From an uncultured Lentisphaerota bacterium (GTDB lineage: Bacteria; Verrucomicrobiota; Kiritimatiellia; CAIQIC01), in assembly GCA_903912445.1 (NCBI GenBank), contig CAIWHP010000077.1:1-52089 (forward strand): DNA of 52,089 bases, given 5' to 3'. Made by a program: the position numbers and the translations under genes. This document shows positions 8,371 through 17,307 of this stretch, piece after piece. Under the pieces are notes generated by a model. That model did not search any database. It was not told the origin of the DNA and saw nothing but the letters and a program-made list of their open reading frames with translations. Positions within the stretch are counted from its first letter, which is position 1; every line of letters begins with the position of its first letter.

Positions 8371-9819
8371 TCACTTCCCTTTCGCTGCTTTGTTCTTTCC
8401 GCCTCGACCCGTGGCGTTCGCTTTGTCTTTCTTGCTCTTCAGCGGCGGCGCTTCCTTGCCGAAATTATCCTGGGTGTCCTGCAGCCACTGCTTCAGCAAG
8501 TCGCGATGCCGCGCCACTTCCACCGCCAGCGCGCTCTCGGCGACGAGATTCTTCGTCTCGCCGGGATCTTTTTCCATATCGAAAAACAGCTCGCGGTTTT
8601 CACCGCGCGCGAAGGCGATGTATTTGTGCCGCGCCGTGCGGATCATGCGCGCATCGCCGCCGGTGGAACATTCTGCGGCCACGAACTCGCGCCACGCTGT
8701 CGCCTTCCCTTCCACCAGAGGGCGCAAACTCATGCCTTCGAGCGAAGTCGGCGCGGCGAGGCCCGCATAGTCGAGCAACGTCGGCATGATATCGAGCCCG
8801 CTGGCCAGATGCTGCGTATCTACCGCGGGCTTCGCGCCCGGCGGCGCGACGATCAGCGGCACGGCGGCAGCCTCGTCATAGAGCTTCTGCTTGTGCACCA
8901 TCTGGTGCGAACCCATCATTTCGCCGTGGTCGGCGGTGAAGACCACGACCGTGTTGTCCTGCAAGCCGGCCTGCTCCAACGCCGCCAGCACGCGGCCCAC
9001 CTCGGCATCGGCGATTTCCACCAGCCGGTAATAGACGTAGATATATTCGCGCCACTGGCGATCCGTCCACCCGTGATACACCCGCGCGAACTGCTCCCAG
9101 CCCGAGGGCAGCTTCTCCACCGCGTGCAAGTTCGGCCGCGCGGGCGGCAGCGTCGCCGGATCGTCCGGCAGCAGCTTCGTCAGCGCGGAGCACTTTGTGT
9201 ACTCGCAGATGTCGTGTGGGTTCAGGATCGAGGCGACCAGCAGGAACGGCTGCGCGTGCGGCTGTTTCAAAAACTTGATTGCCGCGTCGGCTGTATTGGA
9301 ATCCACCGTCAGGCCCTTGCCCTTCTCTGACTTGTCGACGGCATGCGGATCCTCACCCGCGAGCGGCAACACCGCGAAGCCCGGCAGCTTCTTGTTCTTG
9401 AACGCCGGGAACGCCACCTCCAGATGCCACTTGCCGGCGTAGGCCGTTTCGTAACCCGCCGCGCTGAACAATTCGCCCATCGTCGGCACGCCCTTGTCTG
9501 CCAGTTCCGCATCGAAGTTGCCATAGATGCCCAGTTCGTGAGGCATGCGCGAGGCGAACAGGCTGGCGCGCGACGGGCAGCACAGCGGATAGGTGCAGTA
9601 GGACTTCGCGAACCGCACCCCGCGCGCCGCCAGCCGGTCGAGGTGCGGCGTCTTCACGTGCGGATTGCCCGCACAGCTGAGCGCGTCCGCGGTCTGCTGG
9701 TCGGTGATCAGCAGCAACAGGTTGGGCCGCTTGGCCGGCGCCGCGCTTTTCCCCAGCAGGGGCAGGCCGGTCGCGCCCAGCGCAGCGAGCTTCAGAAAAT
9801 CGCGGCGGGTGGTTGGCAT
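8371..9819 (-). CDS. Tat-exported sulfatase (choline-sulfatase/heparan-sulfamidase-like)
   Basis: A 482-residue sulfatase. The start at 9819 is set by a twin-arginine signal (TTRRDFLKLAALG, residues 3-15) and an AGAGG upstream. LLLLITDQQ is the metal site with the DQQ variant typical of choline-sulfatase, sulfamidase and related branches. LCCPSR gives the formylglycine Cys about residue 80 (CxPSR with Cys at x). FTADHGEMMGSHQMVHK is the second metal motif. The tail is Lys/Gly-rich. Tat export suggests folding before secretion, in contrast to the Sec-type sulfatases beside it. It begins 10 bp after the lactonase gene and is followed after 3 bp by another sulfatase. Confidence 0.92.
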   Translation of the reverse strand: MPTTRRDFLKLAALGATGLPLLGKSAAPAKRPNLLLLITDQQTADALSCAGNPHVKTPHLDRLAARGVRFAKSYCTYPLCCPSRASLFASRMPHELGIYGNFDAELADKGVPTMGELFSAAGYETAYAGKWHLEVAFPAFKNKKLPGFAVLPLAGEDPHAVDKSEKGKGLTVDSNTADAAIKFLKQPHAQPFLLVASILNPHDICEYTKCSALTKLLPDDPATLPPARPNLHAVEKLPSGWEQFARVYHGWTDRQWREYIYVYYRLVEIADAEVGRVLAALEQAGLQDNTVVVFTADHGEMMGSHQMVHKQKLYDEAAAVPLIVAPPGAKPAVDTQHLASGLDIMPTLLDYAGLAAPTSLEGMSLRPLVEGKATAWREFVAAECSTGGDARMIRTARHKYIAFARGENRELFFDMEKDPGETKNLVAESALAVEVARHRDLLKQWLQDTQDNFGKEAPPLKSKKDKANATGRGGKNKAAKGK

Positions 9820-9829
9820 GGCATACCTC

Positions 9830-10726
9830 TTATTGGCTGCCGACGCCGGCGGTGCGCAGGCGGACGGCATAGAGCTTCGTGCTCGCCGTGATGAACAGCG
9901 TGTGCCGGTCCTTGCCGCCGAAGCACACGTTCGCCGTCCACGGCTCCGGCACCGGGATCTGTGCGATCTGTTTCCCTGTCTTGTCGAACACCGTCACGCC
10001 CTTGCCGGTCAGGTAGACGTTGCCCGCAGCGTCGATCGTCATGCCGTCGGAGCCCAGGCGGCAGAACAGCCGTTTGTTGGCGAGCTGGCCGTCCGGCGCA
10101 ATGTCATAGGCGAACGTCTGCTTGGCGCGGATATCGGCCACGTAGAGCGTCTTGCCGTCCGGTGTGCCGATGATGCCGTTGGGCTGCTGCAGGTCGCTGG
10201 CGACGAGGACCAGGCTCGTGCCGCCGGGCGGCAGATAGAAAACTTTTTCGCCATCCTGCTCCTTGGGCCCGCGGCTCCAATAAGGTCGCTTGTAGAACGG
10301 ATCGGTCAGATAGAGGCCGCCGTCCGGCCGGATCCAGATATCGTTCGGGCCATTGAGCAGCTTGCCGTTGTGCGCCTTGATGACGACCGTCGCCTTGCCG
10401 TCGGGCGCGATGCGCCACAGCTCGTTGCTCGCGTCGGCGCAGGCCCAGAGCTGGCCCTGCGCGTCGCAACACAGCCCGTTCGCGCGGCCGCTCGGCTGGA
10501 GGAACGTGCTGAGCTTGCCCTCCAGGTCCCATTTCAAAATGCGGTCGTTGGGCTGGTCGGTGAAAAAGACGTTGCCCGCCACATCGCTCGCCGGCCCCTC
10601 GGTGAACTTGAAACCGCCCGCGAGCTGCTCGACCTGCGCGCCCGGCGCGAGCAGGCCCCCCTCCTCCGCCGCGCCCGCCGCCAGCGCCGCGCCCGCCAGA
10701 AATACGCCCAGAAATTTTGCTTTCAT
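9830..10726 (-). CDS. Secreted SMP-30/gluconolactonase-like beta-propeller
   Basis: A 298-residue exported protein of the SMP-30/gluconolaconase/LRE-like family, which hydrolyses sugar lactones using a metal in a six-bladed propeller. The signal peptide MKAKFLGVFLAGAALAAGAA fixes the start at 10726. Family features are FTEGPASDVAGNVFFTD (metal Glu), SGRANGLCCDAQGQLWAC, LLNGPNDIWIRPDGGLYLTDP (Asn and Asp metal ligands) and LQQPNGIIGTPDGKTLYVAD. It is the first gene of the sulfatase block and could open lactones made by the FAD-oxidoreductase downstream, which is inference. No strong Shine-Dalgarno is seen. Two TTTCC/GGAA palindromes lie 15-65 bp upstream. Confidence 0.88.
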   Translation of the reverse strand: MKAKFLGVFLAGAALAAGAAEEGGLLAPGAQVEQLAGGFKFTEGPASDVAGNVFFTDQPNDRILKWDLEGKLSTFLQPSGRANGLCCDAQGQLWACADASNELWRIAPDGKATVVIKAHNGKLLNGPNDIWIRPDGGLYLTDPFYKRPYWSRGPKEQDGEKVFYLPPGGTSLVLVASDLQQPNGIIGTPDGKTLYVADIRAKQTFAYDIAPDGQLANKRLFCRLGSDGMTIDAAGNVYLTGKGVTVFDKTGKQIAQIPVPEPWTANVCFGGKDRHTLFITASTKLYAVRLRTAGVGSQ

Positions 10727-10743
10727 GCAGGAGCCATAGCATG

Positions 10744-10788
10744 TTTCCCAACCGTGGAAAAGCCCGGTCGTCATTTCCAATGTGGAAG
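10744..10788 (-). promoter_or_regulatory. Paired TTTCC/GGAAA palindromes upstream of the lactonase operon
   Basis: TTTCCCAACCGTGGAAAA (10744-10761) and TTTCCAATGTGGAA (10774-10787) lie just upstream of the first gene of the sulfatase operon. They are degenerate relatives of the TTCCAA/TTGGAA palindrome seen at 5268-5347; their centres are about 29 bp apart. Position before an operon start fits an operator. Confidence 0.5.
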
Positions 10789-10873
10789 GCCTCCTGAAAA
10801 AACCAGGGCGGGCTGGCGGACCTCAAGCGATGTGCGGCCGCATTTCCAAAACCGGGCGCGTTCAGCGGCGGGA

Positions 10874-11326
10874 TTACGGCAGCAACACTGTTGCGGCAGG
10901 CGCGGTGGCCGGCAAGGGCGCGGCTTCGGTAGGCAGCAGGCGCGGGTGGCGGGACAACAGATACAGAATCGTGCGCTCCAGCATCCACAGCGTGGTGGGC
11001 TTGATGAGATGAGAGCAAAATCCGGTGGCGAGCAGGCGTGCCAGCGCGGCGTTATCGCAGCCGCCGGTGTAAATCAGAAAATGCACATCCGGCTGCAGAC
11101 CGTGCAGTTCCCCAAACGTCATCTCGCCATCCATGTCCGGCATGGTCATATCGAGGACCACCAGGTCGATGGTGGCCCCGTGGGTCTGCATCAAGGCGAT
11201 GGCTGCAGCACCGCCGCGAGCGGACAGCACCTCGAATGCGCTCTTTTCCAGATACCGCTTGAGGATATCCAGCACGCTGGCATCGTCATCAACCACCAGG
11301 AGTTGCGGCCGCATTTTATCCGCCAT
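10874..11326 (-). CDS. Stand-alone response regulator receiver protein
   Basis: A 150-residue single-domain receiver. The ATG at 11326 has GGAGG seven bases upstream, so it is preferred to the longer frame reaching 11404. LLVVDDDASVLDIL holds the acidic pocket, VVLDMTMPDMDG the phospho-accepting Asp, IYTGG the switch Thr and LIKPT the conserved Lys. There is no output domain; the C-terminus is a short Ala/Pro/Leu tail. It would relay phosphate or bind a partner, but no sensor kinase is present in the window. It has no evident link to the sulfatase genes and reads in the same direction as the LpxL-like gene, with a 244-bp gap holding a large hairpin. Confidence 0.9.
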   Translation of the reverse strand: MADKMRPQLLVVDDDASVLDILKRYLEKSAFEVLSARGGAAAIALMQTHGATIDLVVLDMTMPDMDGEMTFGELHGLQPDVHFLIYTGGCDNAALARLLATGFCSHLIKPTTLWMLERTILYLLSRHPRLLPTEAAPLPATAPAATVLLP

Positions 11327-11489
11327 GTCCGACCTCCAAAACAGACAATAATTGTCGCATAACTCGCCAGAAGGCACAAGCGGCAAGCGCGGCGCAAAAG
11401 TCATTCGCTCAGCTTTCGCGTTCGGACTGGCTGTGTGGACGCGCGGTTCGCGGGGCTGGCTGAGCAGTCGCCGCGAGGTGGAGAGCCTG

Positions 11490-11540
11490 CTGTAGCGGCG
11501 GCCTGTGGCCGCCGTCGGCGACCACAGGTCGCCGCTACAG
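11490..11540. repeat. GC-rich inverted repeat (CTGTAGCGGCGG family)
   Basis: A near-perfect stem of 24 bp (11490-11513 against 11517-11540, 22 of 24 matched) closed by a 3-nt loop. The ends read CTGTAGCGGCG and CGCCGCTACAG. It lies about 30 bp beyond the stop of the acyltransferase gene in an otherwise unremarkable 166-bp gap from 11405 to 11570. The same ends flank the in-frame element at 23859-23927 and a degenerate copy at 49936-49984. It may act as a transcription terminator for 11571-12560, though no T-run follows on that strand. Confidence 0.8.
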
Positions 11541-11570
11541 GTTTATTTTTTCGCCCCGCCAACTGGGCTA

Positions 11571-12560
11571 TCAATCGCTGGTTTTGGCGGAGGATGCGTC
11601 CGGTTTGGCCGCAGCGGGCGTCGGCTTGGCGTAATAGGGATAAAGGGCGGGGTCGGCGCCGGGCGCGATGAATTTCCAGCGCTTGTAGGTCCAGAGCCAC
11701 TGGCCGGGATGCTCGCGCACCACCTGCTCGATCATCGCGGCCGTGCGCAGGGTGAGCGCGGCGACGGCGGCGGCCTCATCGCAGCCCGGCGTCAGCGGAT
11801 CGGGCGTGAAGCTGCCCGAGGAAAGCATGCGATAGTGACCGTCCGGCTGCGGCAGGCAGAAGCCGAAGAAGAACAGCGCGCCGGTCTTCAAGCCCAGCAC
11901 CGAGCCGGCGGCGGAAACCGGCACGGGCACGCCGAAGAACGGGACGAACTGTCCGCCTTCCTGCGGCAGCGTGTTCTGGTCGAGCAGCAGCGCGATCTTG
12001 TGGCCGGACCGCAGCGCGCGCAGCAGGTGCCGCACCGCGCCCTGCCGCGGGACGACCTGCTGGCCGTTATCCGCGCGGACCTGCCGGAAGAGTTCATCCA
12101 CGGCCGGGTTCGCCAGCGGCATGACCACGCTCGCCAGCGGATAGCCGCGCAGGAGCACCGACTGCCCCAGCAATTCCCAGTTGCCCATGTGCGCCGTGAC
12201 GCCCACCGTGGCCCGGTGCTGCCAGAGCGGCTCCATCGAGACATCGAACTCGACCCAGCGCTCGACACGCTCGCGGATGTGCTTCGAGAACCAGAAGACG
12301 TCCAGCATGAGCAGCGCGAAGGTGTAGAACGACTCGCGCAGGATGGCGCGCTTGGCCGCCGGCGTGAGCGTGGCGCCGAACGCCAGGTCGAGGTTCGCCT
12401 GCCCGACGCGGCGCTCGCGGCGGGCGACCAGCCAGCCCACGGCGGCGATGGCATGGGCCAGCATGACGACGGCGCGGCGCGGCAACGGCGGAACGACGAG
12501 CAGTCCCAGCTTGCAGAGGGCCAGCTCGAGCTTCGCACGCCATGGCGGTGATTGTTTCAT
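11571..12560 (-). CDS. Lipid A biosynthesis acyltransferase (LpxL/HtrB family)
   Basis: A 329-residue inner-membrane acyltransferase that adds a secondary acyl chain to lipid A or a related lipid. Residues about 18-45 form a hydrophobic anchor (LGLLVVPPLPRRAVVMLAHAIAAVGWLVA). TAHMGNWELLG is the catalytic HxxxxE motif of the family. DQNTLPQEGGQFVPFFGVPVPV corresponds to the conserved DQ and FFG region. WLWTYKRWKF is the usual C-terminal W-x(5)-RW motif, followed by an Ala/Pro/Ser-rich tail. Length is close to family norms. It shows the cell has an outer membrane with lipid A-like lipid. It probably forms a unit with the DUF3857 gene 57 bp upstream, but no functional link is known. Confidence 0.92.
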   Translation of the reverse strand: MKQSPPWRAKLELALCKLGLLVVPPLPRRAVVMLAHAIAAVGWLVARRERRVGQANLDLAFGATLTPAAKRAILRESFYTFALLMLDVFWFSKHIRERVERWVEFDVSMEPLWQHRATVGVTAHMGNWELLGQSVLLRGYPLASVVMPLANPAVDELFRQVRADNGQQVVPRQGAVRHLLRALRSGHKIALLLDQNTLPQEGGQFVPFFGVPVPVSAAGSVLGLKTGALFFFGFCLPQPDGHYRMLSSGSFTPDPLTPGCDEAAAVAALTLRTAAMIEQVVREHPGQWLWTYKRWKFIAPGADPALYPYYAKPTPAAAKPDASSAKTSD

Positions 12561-12617
12561 ATCCGGGCGGCGACTATGGCAAGCGGTCGTCCAAAGCGCA
12601 AGGCACTCCTCCGCCGG

Positions 12618-15600
12618 TCAGGGCGGGGCGGCGCCGAACACGATGGTCGTACGCTCGGGATGCGTCAGGAGGCGGTTGATCTCCAGCAGCTCGCCGTAGC
12701 GGCGCGCAGCGAAGACAGCCGGCACCAGCTCCCACTTCCGGTCAATCACCAGCGCCCCGTTTTCCATGTGCGTCGTGCAATCCACGCGGCCGCCGCCGGC
12801 GGGCGCGCGCCAGCGCAGGCCCGGCGGCACCAGCCGAGCGCGCGAAAATTCCGGCGCCGGGAACACCGTGGTGCGGATCTCCGCGCGCACAAAACGATCC
12901 CACAGCAGCGGGGCGGAGCGGTTGTCGGCGCGCACGCCGGGCAGGCTGAGCTTGTCCGCAGACAGGTTCGCGCCGACGACGGGCAGGAAGCAGGTCTGTA
13001 GCCCGTTTTGCGGTGGCGCGAAATGCGCCGCGCGCACCGTGTAGAACTCCTGCGCCGGATGAACATCCGTCCGCGTCACATAGCCGCCGACCGGCGTCGC
13101 GTTCTGCGAGAGGTCGCTGACCAGCGCCTGGAAGTGGCGGCGCCGCTCTTCCGCGGTGAACTCGTCGGTCGCGCGCCGGAAAGCCGCCTGCGCCATGCCG
13201 TAGTAAAGATTCGTCACGGTGACCAGCGCGGAGCCATCGGCGGCGGGATGCACGCCGAAGAACACCGCGACACGCTCGGCGTGGCCCGCCGCCGCGTGGA
13301 GCGTGATGACCTTGCCACGAGCCAGGTCGAGGCCCGGCTGGCCATCGTGCGGCGTCGCGCCCAGTGCGGCGTATTGGTCGGTGTCGCCCAGCAACAGTTC
13401 CTCGCGCCCGGCGCGGACGCGCACGAGCACGTCGGGGAACGCGAACGGCTGCGGTGTCTCCAGCGGCGCCGCGGCCACCTCCGGCACGCGCGCCAGCGAC
13501 GAGGCGAGCACATATTCCGGCGCGAAGCCGGCGGCGGTCAGCAGCGCGTGGAGCAGCGCGGCGCGGTCGGCGCCGTGGCCGTAGCCATCCTTCAGCGTCA
13601 CCTCCGCCGGCGAAACCACGGCGAGCGGCAGCTCCGGCAGCGCCGGCCCGGCGGCGCGGATCTGGCGCGCCATGAAGTCGCGGATCGCACGGACGCAGTC
13701 GAGATCGTTGGAGCTGGCGGCTTTCAGTTTCTGCGCGGTCGCGGCGACGGTGCCGCCGACCGCCGGCTTGGCGAGCGCGGTGCCCACCGCGCGGCTGTAG
13801 CTCTTCCAGTCGCCGGCCGAGAGCGTGACGGTCGGCGCCAGGCTCCACGTCGGCGGCAGGCTGTCCTCGCGCCGCAGCGCGGGCTGGTTGGTCGCGCTCC
13901 ACGCGAGCACGACGAAGTCGTCCTCGCGGAGGCGCGGCTCTGAGGTGAGGCCCGCCGCGTTGGCGGAAACGCGCAGATCCAGCGAGCGCGGCACGCGGAC
14001 GGTCAGCGTCTTGCGGTACACCGGGTCAAAGCCCTGGAAAGATTCCATCAGGGCGAAGAACGGGCGGTCCTTGCAGCTGCGACGGACCGTGTAGCGCAGC
14101 GTCGCGCCGACCTCGACGCCGGGCAGGCTGACGACGCGGACGCGGCCGGCGGGATAGCGCGGCGCGCTGGCGACCCAGTCGGCGTCCATGTCGTTGATCT
14201 CCTCCGCCACCACGTTGCGCACCGCGCCATCGGGCATCGTCACGACGGCTTCCACCAGCTCCGCCGACTCCCACGCGGGATTGTAAGGGATGCGGACCTC
14301 CGCGTTCGCCTTCTTGCCCGCATAGGTCAGGATGCGCTTGGTCACCGTCCGCGTCAGCGTCCATGCGTGCGCGTCGCTCACCTCCACCGTCACGTTTTCC
14401 TCGAGCACGCGGCTGTCGGCCGAGGCCTCCGGCGCAACGCCGGGCACCACGGCGGCCGGCGCCTTGGCGGCAGGCGCGGGCTCCTTCACGAACACCGGCA
14501 GACGCTGGGTGGCCTCGATGCGCTTGAGCCCGTCCTTGAAGGCGAGATAGCTCGCGGGCGAGAGCTCGACCGTCTTGATCAGCCACTCGCTGCCCACCTG
14601 CAGCACGCCGTTGGAGCCCGACGCGTGCCGTTGCCAGGAGAAGTCGGCGCTCTGTACCGGCGGTGTCTGCGGGGCCAGCACGGTGCCGCCGAGCGCGGCG
14701 GCATCGATCCGCGCTTCCTCGCGCAGGCCACAGGTGGCAAAGAGCGTCAGCGGGAAGCGCCGCTTGTCGAGGCCGGTCTGTGCCAGGACCATGTGGACCG
14801 CGCCCAGGCTCGCGCCAAACTTCGGCACCAGCGGCAGCAGCAGGCCCGAGCCGCGCACCACGGCGTCCGGCGCGCAGAAATCCAGGCGCGCGACGAGCGG
14901 CTGCGTCGTGTCCATGATCTTGGCGGGCTGCAGCTCATAGCCGGTCATCGTCGCGCCGGGCAACGCGCGCTTGAGCAGCGTCGCGAAGAAACGGCGCTGA
15001 TCCTCGGGCTTCAGCCGGGCGAAATGGCCGCGATACATATTGTCGTTGACGCCATCAAAGCGCAGCCACGTCCGCCCGGTGAGCGTGCCGGCGGCATCGA
15101 ACGCGCCGGTGGTCTCCACGCGCACGAGATTCGCCTCCGCCGGCGCCACCGGCGAGGTGCGCAGCGGCTCGCCCTCCGGCGTCGCGCCCAGAAAGCTGCA
15201 ATGGCCCAGGTAGGCCGGGAACAGGTCCTTGGTGTGCTCGTCGGTCGAGTCCATCAGCCGCCACGTGCCGTCGGGCTCGCGCAGGCCGGTGATGGCGTGG
15301 TTGAACGAGATCTGCGGCGCCTCCTCGTCCTTGAGCGGGCCGACGTTGATCAGCACGGGATAGGCGTCGAAGCCGCCGATGCGCAGCAGCGCGACGAGCA
15401 GCACGGCCTTGTCGCGGCAGACGCCGTAGCGGTTGCTGAAGGTCATGTCCACGTTGTGCGGCTCGAAGCCCGGCGACGTGGTCTCGGTGGTGATCCCCAT
15501 GTAGCGAATTTCCTGGGAGACGAACCGGAAGATCGCGCGCAGCCGCGCCTCGCGGTCCGCGACGCCGGCGGTCAGCCGCTGCACCATGTTCGTCATCTCC

Positions 15601-16427
15601 GGCGTCGTGCACGCCAGGTGCGGCTGGCACGCGTCCCAGTACCAGCGCGAGATCTCCGCCCAGCTTCCGAGGGTGCTCACGAGCACCCGCTGCAGCACGC
15701 GCTCCCCCGACGGCATCTCCGGCTCCGGGAACATGCGCGGCACCGCGCGCGCCTCCCAGCGGTTGAACGCCAGCGCGTTGGTCACGCCGCTGGTGTGCGT
15801 CACCGTCGCGCCCTGCGCATCCTTGACCAGCGCCGCGCGCAGCGGCCGGTTCGTCGGGCCGAGCACCTCGTAGACCAGCCGCCGGATCGGCATCGCGTCC
15901 TCGCACAGCGTCAGGTCGCTCCACGCGTTCGGGATCGGGCTCTTGAAGCTCCGCTGCTCCAGTTCGTAGCGGACCGCATCGCCCACCTCAAGGTCCGGGA
16001 TGCTCACCTGCAAAACTTTTGCCGCCGGATCATAGATGTTCATGCCCATCATGCCCTGATCGGTCATCACCCGGCTCTGCGCCGCCACGTCCACCGCCAA
16101 CTCGCGGCCGTCCGGCTTGAGCACCGATACGCGGGTGAAGCAGCCCGTCCCATAATGCGTGTCGAAGCCCGTGCTCAGCGTCGCCTGGCTGCGCCGGCCC
16201 TTTTCGGTCAGCGTCTTCACGCAGACGTCCATGCGCGCCGTCGACGAGCCGTCCGCCGCGTAGGTCACCTGGGCCACTTCGTCCACCAGCACCCGGTCGG
16301 CATCCGGGTAGGCCTGCGCGTTCACCTGCGCCAGCGCCGCCTTCAGCGCCGCCTCGTCCAGCATGCCCGCCCGCCCCACCAAAGAAAGGGCCAGCAACGC
16401 GATCAAAAACAATGTGCGCTTCATCAT
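12618..16427 (-). CDS. Tandem DUF3857/transglutaminase-like exported protein
   Basis: A 1269-residue exported protein. ATG at 16427 (MMKRTLFLIALL) follows AAAGGTGG; 16424 is equally possible. It contains two copies of a DUF3857 beta-domain plus transglutaminase-like domain. In the first, a Cys-His-Asp triad is complete: YGVCRDKAVLL (Cys about 337), FNHAI (His about 377) and MDSTDE (Asp about 393). In the second, GYGHGADRAALL aligns with the Cys motif but lacks the Cys, so it is probably inactive. DUF3857/transglutaminase proteins are thought to be periplasmic peptidases or cross-linkers; the substrate is unknown. The length is about twice that of common family members and fits an internal duplication. 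One TTCCAA-type palindrome lies 60-80 bp upstream. Confidence 0.85.
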   Translation of the reverse strand: MMKRTLFLIALLALSLVGRAGMLDEAALKAALAQVNAQAYPDADRVLVDEVAQVTYAADGSSTARMDVCVKTLTEKGRRSQATLSTGFDTHYGTGCFTRVSVLKPDGRELAVDVAAQSRVMTDQGMMGMNIYDPAAKVLQVSIPDLEVGDAVRYELEQRSFKSPIPNAWSDLTLCEDAMPIRRLVYEVLGPTNRPLRAALVKDAQGATVTHTSGVTNALAFNRWEARAVPRMFPEPEMPSGERVLQRVLVSTLGSWAEISRWYWDACQPHLACTTPEMTNMVQRLTAGVADREARLRAIFRFVSQEIRYMGITTETTSPGFEPHNVDMTFSNRYGVCRDKAVLLVALLRIGGFDAYPVLINVGPLKDEEAPQISFNHAITGLREPDGTWRLMDSTDEHTKDLFPAYLGHCSFLGATPEGEPLRTSPVAPAEANLVRVETTGAFDAAGTLTGRTWLRFDGVNDNMYRGHFARLKPEDQRRFFATLLKRALPGATMTGYELQPAKIMDTTQPLVARLDFCAPDAVVRGSGLLLPLVPKFGASLGAVHMVLAQTGLDKRRFPLTLFATCGLREEARIDAAALGGTVLAPQTPPVQSADFSWQRHASGSNGVLQVGSEWLIKTVELSPASYLAFKDGLKRIEATQRLPVFVKEPAPAAKAPAAVVPGVAPEASADSRVLEENVTVEVSDAHAWTLTRTVTKRILTYAGKKANAEVRIPYNPAWESAELVEAVVTMPDGAVRNVVAEEINDMDADWVASAPRYPAGRVRVVSLPGVEVGATLRYTVRRSCKDRPFFALMESFQGFDPVYRKTLTVRVPRSLDLRVSANAAGLTSEPRLREDDFVVLAWSATNQPALRREDSLPPTWSLAPTVTLSAGDWKSYSRAVGTALAKPAVGGTVAATAQKLKAASSNDLDCVRAIRDFMARQIRAAGPALPELPLAVVSPAEVTLKDGYGHGADRAALLHALLTAAGFAPEYVLASSLARVPEVAAAPLETPQPFAFPDVLVRVRAGREELLLGDTDQYAALGATPHDGQPGLDLARGKVITLHAAAGHAERVAVFFGVHPAADGSALVTVTNLYYGMAQAAFRRATDEFTAEERRRHFQALVSDLSQNATPVGGYVTRTDVHPAQEFYTVRAAHFAPPQNGLQTCFLPVVGANLSADKLSLPGVRADNRSAPLLWDRFVRAEIRTTVFPAPEFSRARLVPPGLRWRAPAGGGRVDCTTHMENGALVIDRKWELVPAVFAARRYGELLEINRLLTHPERTTIVFGAAPP

Positions 16428-16488
16428 GGAATCCACCTTTGCTTGCGCGGACCGCCCGCGCGCCGCGTACTCTAACCCGAGGCGGGCG

Positions 16489-16507
16489 TTTTCCAAGCCT
16501 GTGGTAA
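16489..16507 (-). promoter_or_regulatory. Single degenerate TTTTCCAA palindrome
   Basis: TTTTCCAAGCCTGTGGTAA sits about 65 bp upstream of the DUF3857 gene start. It matches the left half of the repeated palindrome fully and the right half partly. It is the only copy here, so evidence for function is weaker than at the arrays. Confidence 0.35.
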
Positions 16508-16637
16508 GAGCGGAGTGAGATCAGAGGACAGCGGTCAGAAGGCAGAGAACAGAAGTCAGCCGGAGGAAGCAGCGCAGGTGCGGTGACAAGCGTCGGCATC
16601 TATGCTAGATTCTGCCATGTAAAACAAGCGGTGCCTT

Positions 16638-16847
16638 ATGAATGAATTGGTTTTTGAAGTCACGCAGGAGGGGGATGGCGGGTATGTGGCCGAATGCCTG
16701 AGCGAGGGCATCTTTACCCAAGCCGATACGTGGGACGAGCTCCGCCGCAACGTCAAGGAAGCCACCGCCGCGTATTTCTTCGATCGCCCGCAAACCTTGG
16801 CGCTCCGCCTGCATCTGGTCCGCGACGAAGTGTTGGCCTCCGCATGA
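16638..16847 (+). CDS. hicB: HicB-like antitoxin
   Basis: A 69-residue protein with the partial RNase H-like fold of HicB antitoxins: MNELVFEVTQEGDGGYVAECLSEG-type start, TQADTWDELRRNVKEA helix and a short C-terminus (LHLVRDEVLASA). It lacks an obvious C-terminal helix-turn-helix, so DNA binding would need another partner or dimer surface. It overlaps the next gene, HicA, by ATGA (16844-16847). The order antitoxin then toxin is the reverse of the classical hicA-hicB order but common in this subgroup. It inhibits the HicA mRNase by direct binding. Confidence 0.85.
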   Translation: MNELVFEVTQEGDGGYVAECLSEGIFTQADTWDELRRNVKEATAAYFFDRPQTLALRLHLVRDEVLASA

Positions 16848-17083
16848 AAATCCCGCGCGATCTGAGCGGTGCCGATCTGGCGCGCACGCTTTGTCGCGCC
16901 TGGGGCTATCAACGCATCCACCAAGTCGGCAGCCATATCATCCTCCAGACAGCTGACCCGTCGCCACACCGCATCGCCGTGCCGGCCCATTCCAGCCTGC
17001 GGATCGGCACGCTCAACGCCATCTTGCGCTCCGTGGCCGAGCATAAGGGTGTGACCCGCGAGGACCTTCTTAACGCCCTTTGA
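16844..17083 (+). CDS. hicA: HicA-like mRNA interferase toxin
   Basis: A 79-residue double-stranded-RNA-binding-fold toxin that cleaves mRNA. The start at 16844 is fixed by the four-base overlap with hicB. RDLSGADLARTLCRAWGYQRIHQVGSH is split by family logic into an alpha helix and the catalytic-His strand (GSHIILQT); VPAHSSLRIGTLNAILRSV is the conserved C-terminal strand and helix. The pair stands alone between the divergent DUF3857 gene and an islet of unfamiliar genes, as expected of mobile or addiction modules. Confidence 0.87.
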   Translation: MKIPRDLSGADLARTLCRAWGYQRIHQVGSHIILQTADPSPHRIAVPAHSSLRIGTLNAILRSVAEHKGVTREDLLNAL

Positions 17084-17307
17084 GCACGCCGTCAGAAAGC
17101 TGCTCAATACGCAAGACAGGCAGCGCACCGCAGCAAGACAACCGCACCCGGCCACAAAAAAGACCAGACCGCCGCAGCGCGTTCCAAGCTCGCCGTTTTG
17201 CCGCTTGTTATGCGGGAGCGGCATTCTTATGCTGCCGCCGAGATGAGAAAACCAAGGTTGCAGAAACCTAGCTTGCCGCGCGCTCAAGGGCACTGTGCGG
17301 CAATAGC

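Noticed and set aside
14367-16475. 702-codon plus-strand frame opposite the transglutaminase gene
   Set aside because: Low-complexity Arg/His/Gln-rich translation and no homology visible; the minus frame carries the Cys-His-Asp triad.
17084-17307. Possible integron attC-like site (CTTGTTATGCGGG) after hicA
   Set aside because: A GTTATGC-like 7-mer is present but no matching complementary box at the proper distance, and no such sites follow the next genes.
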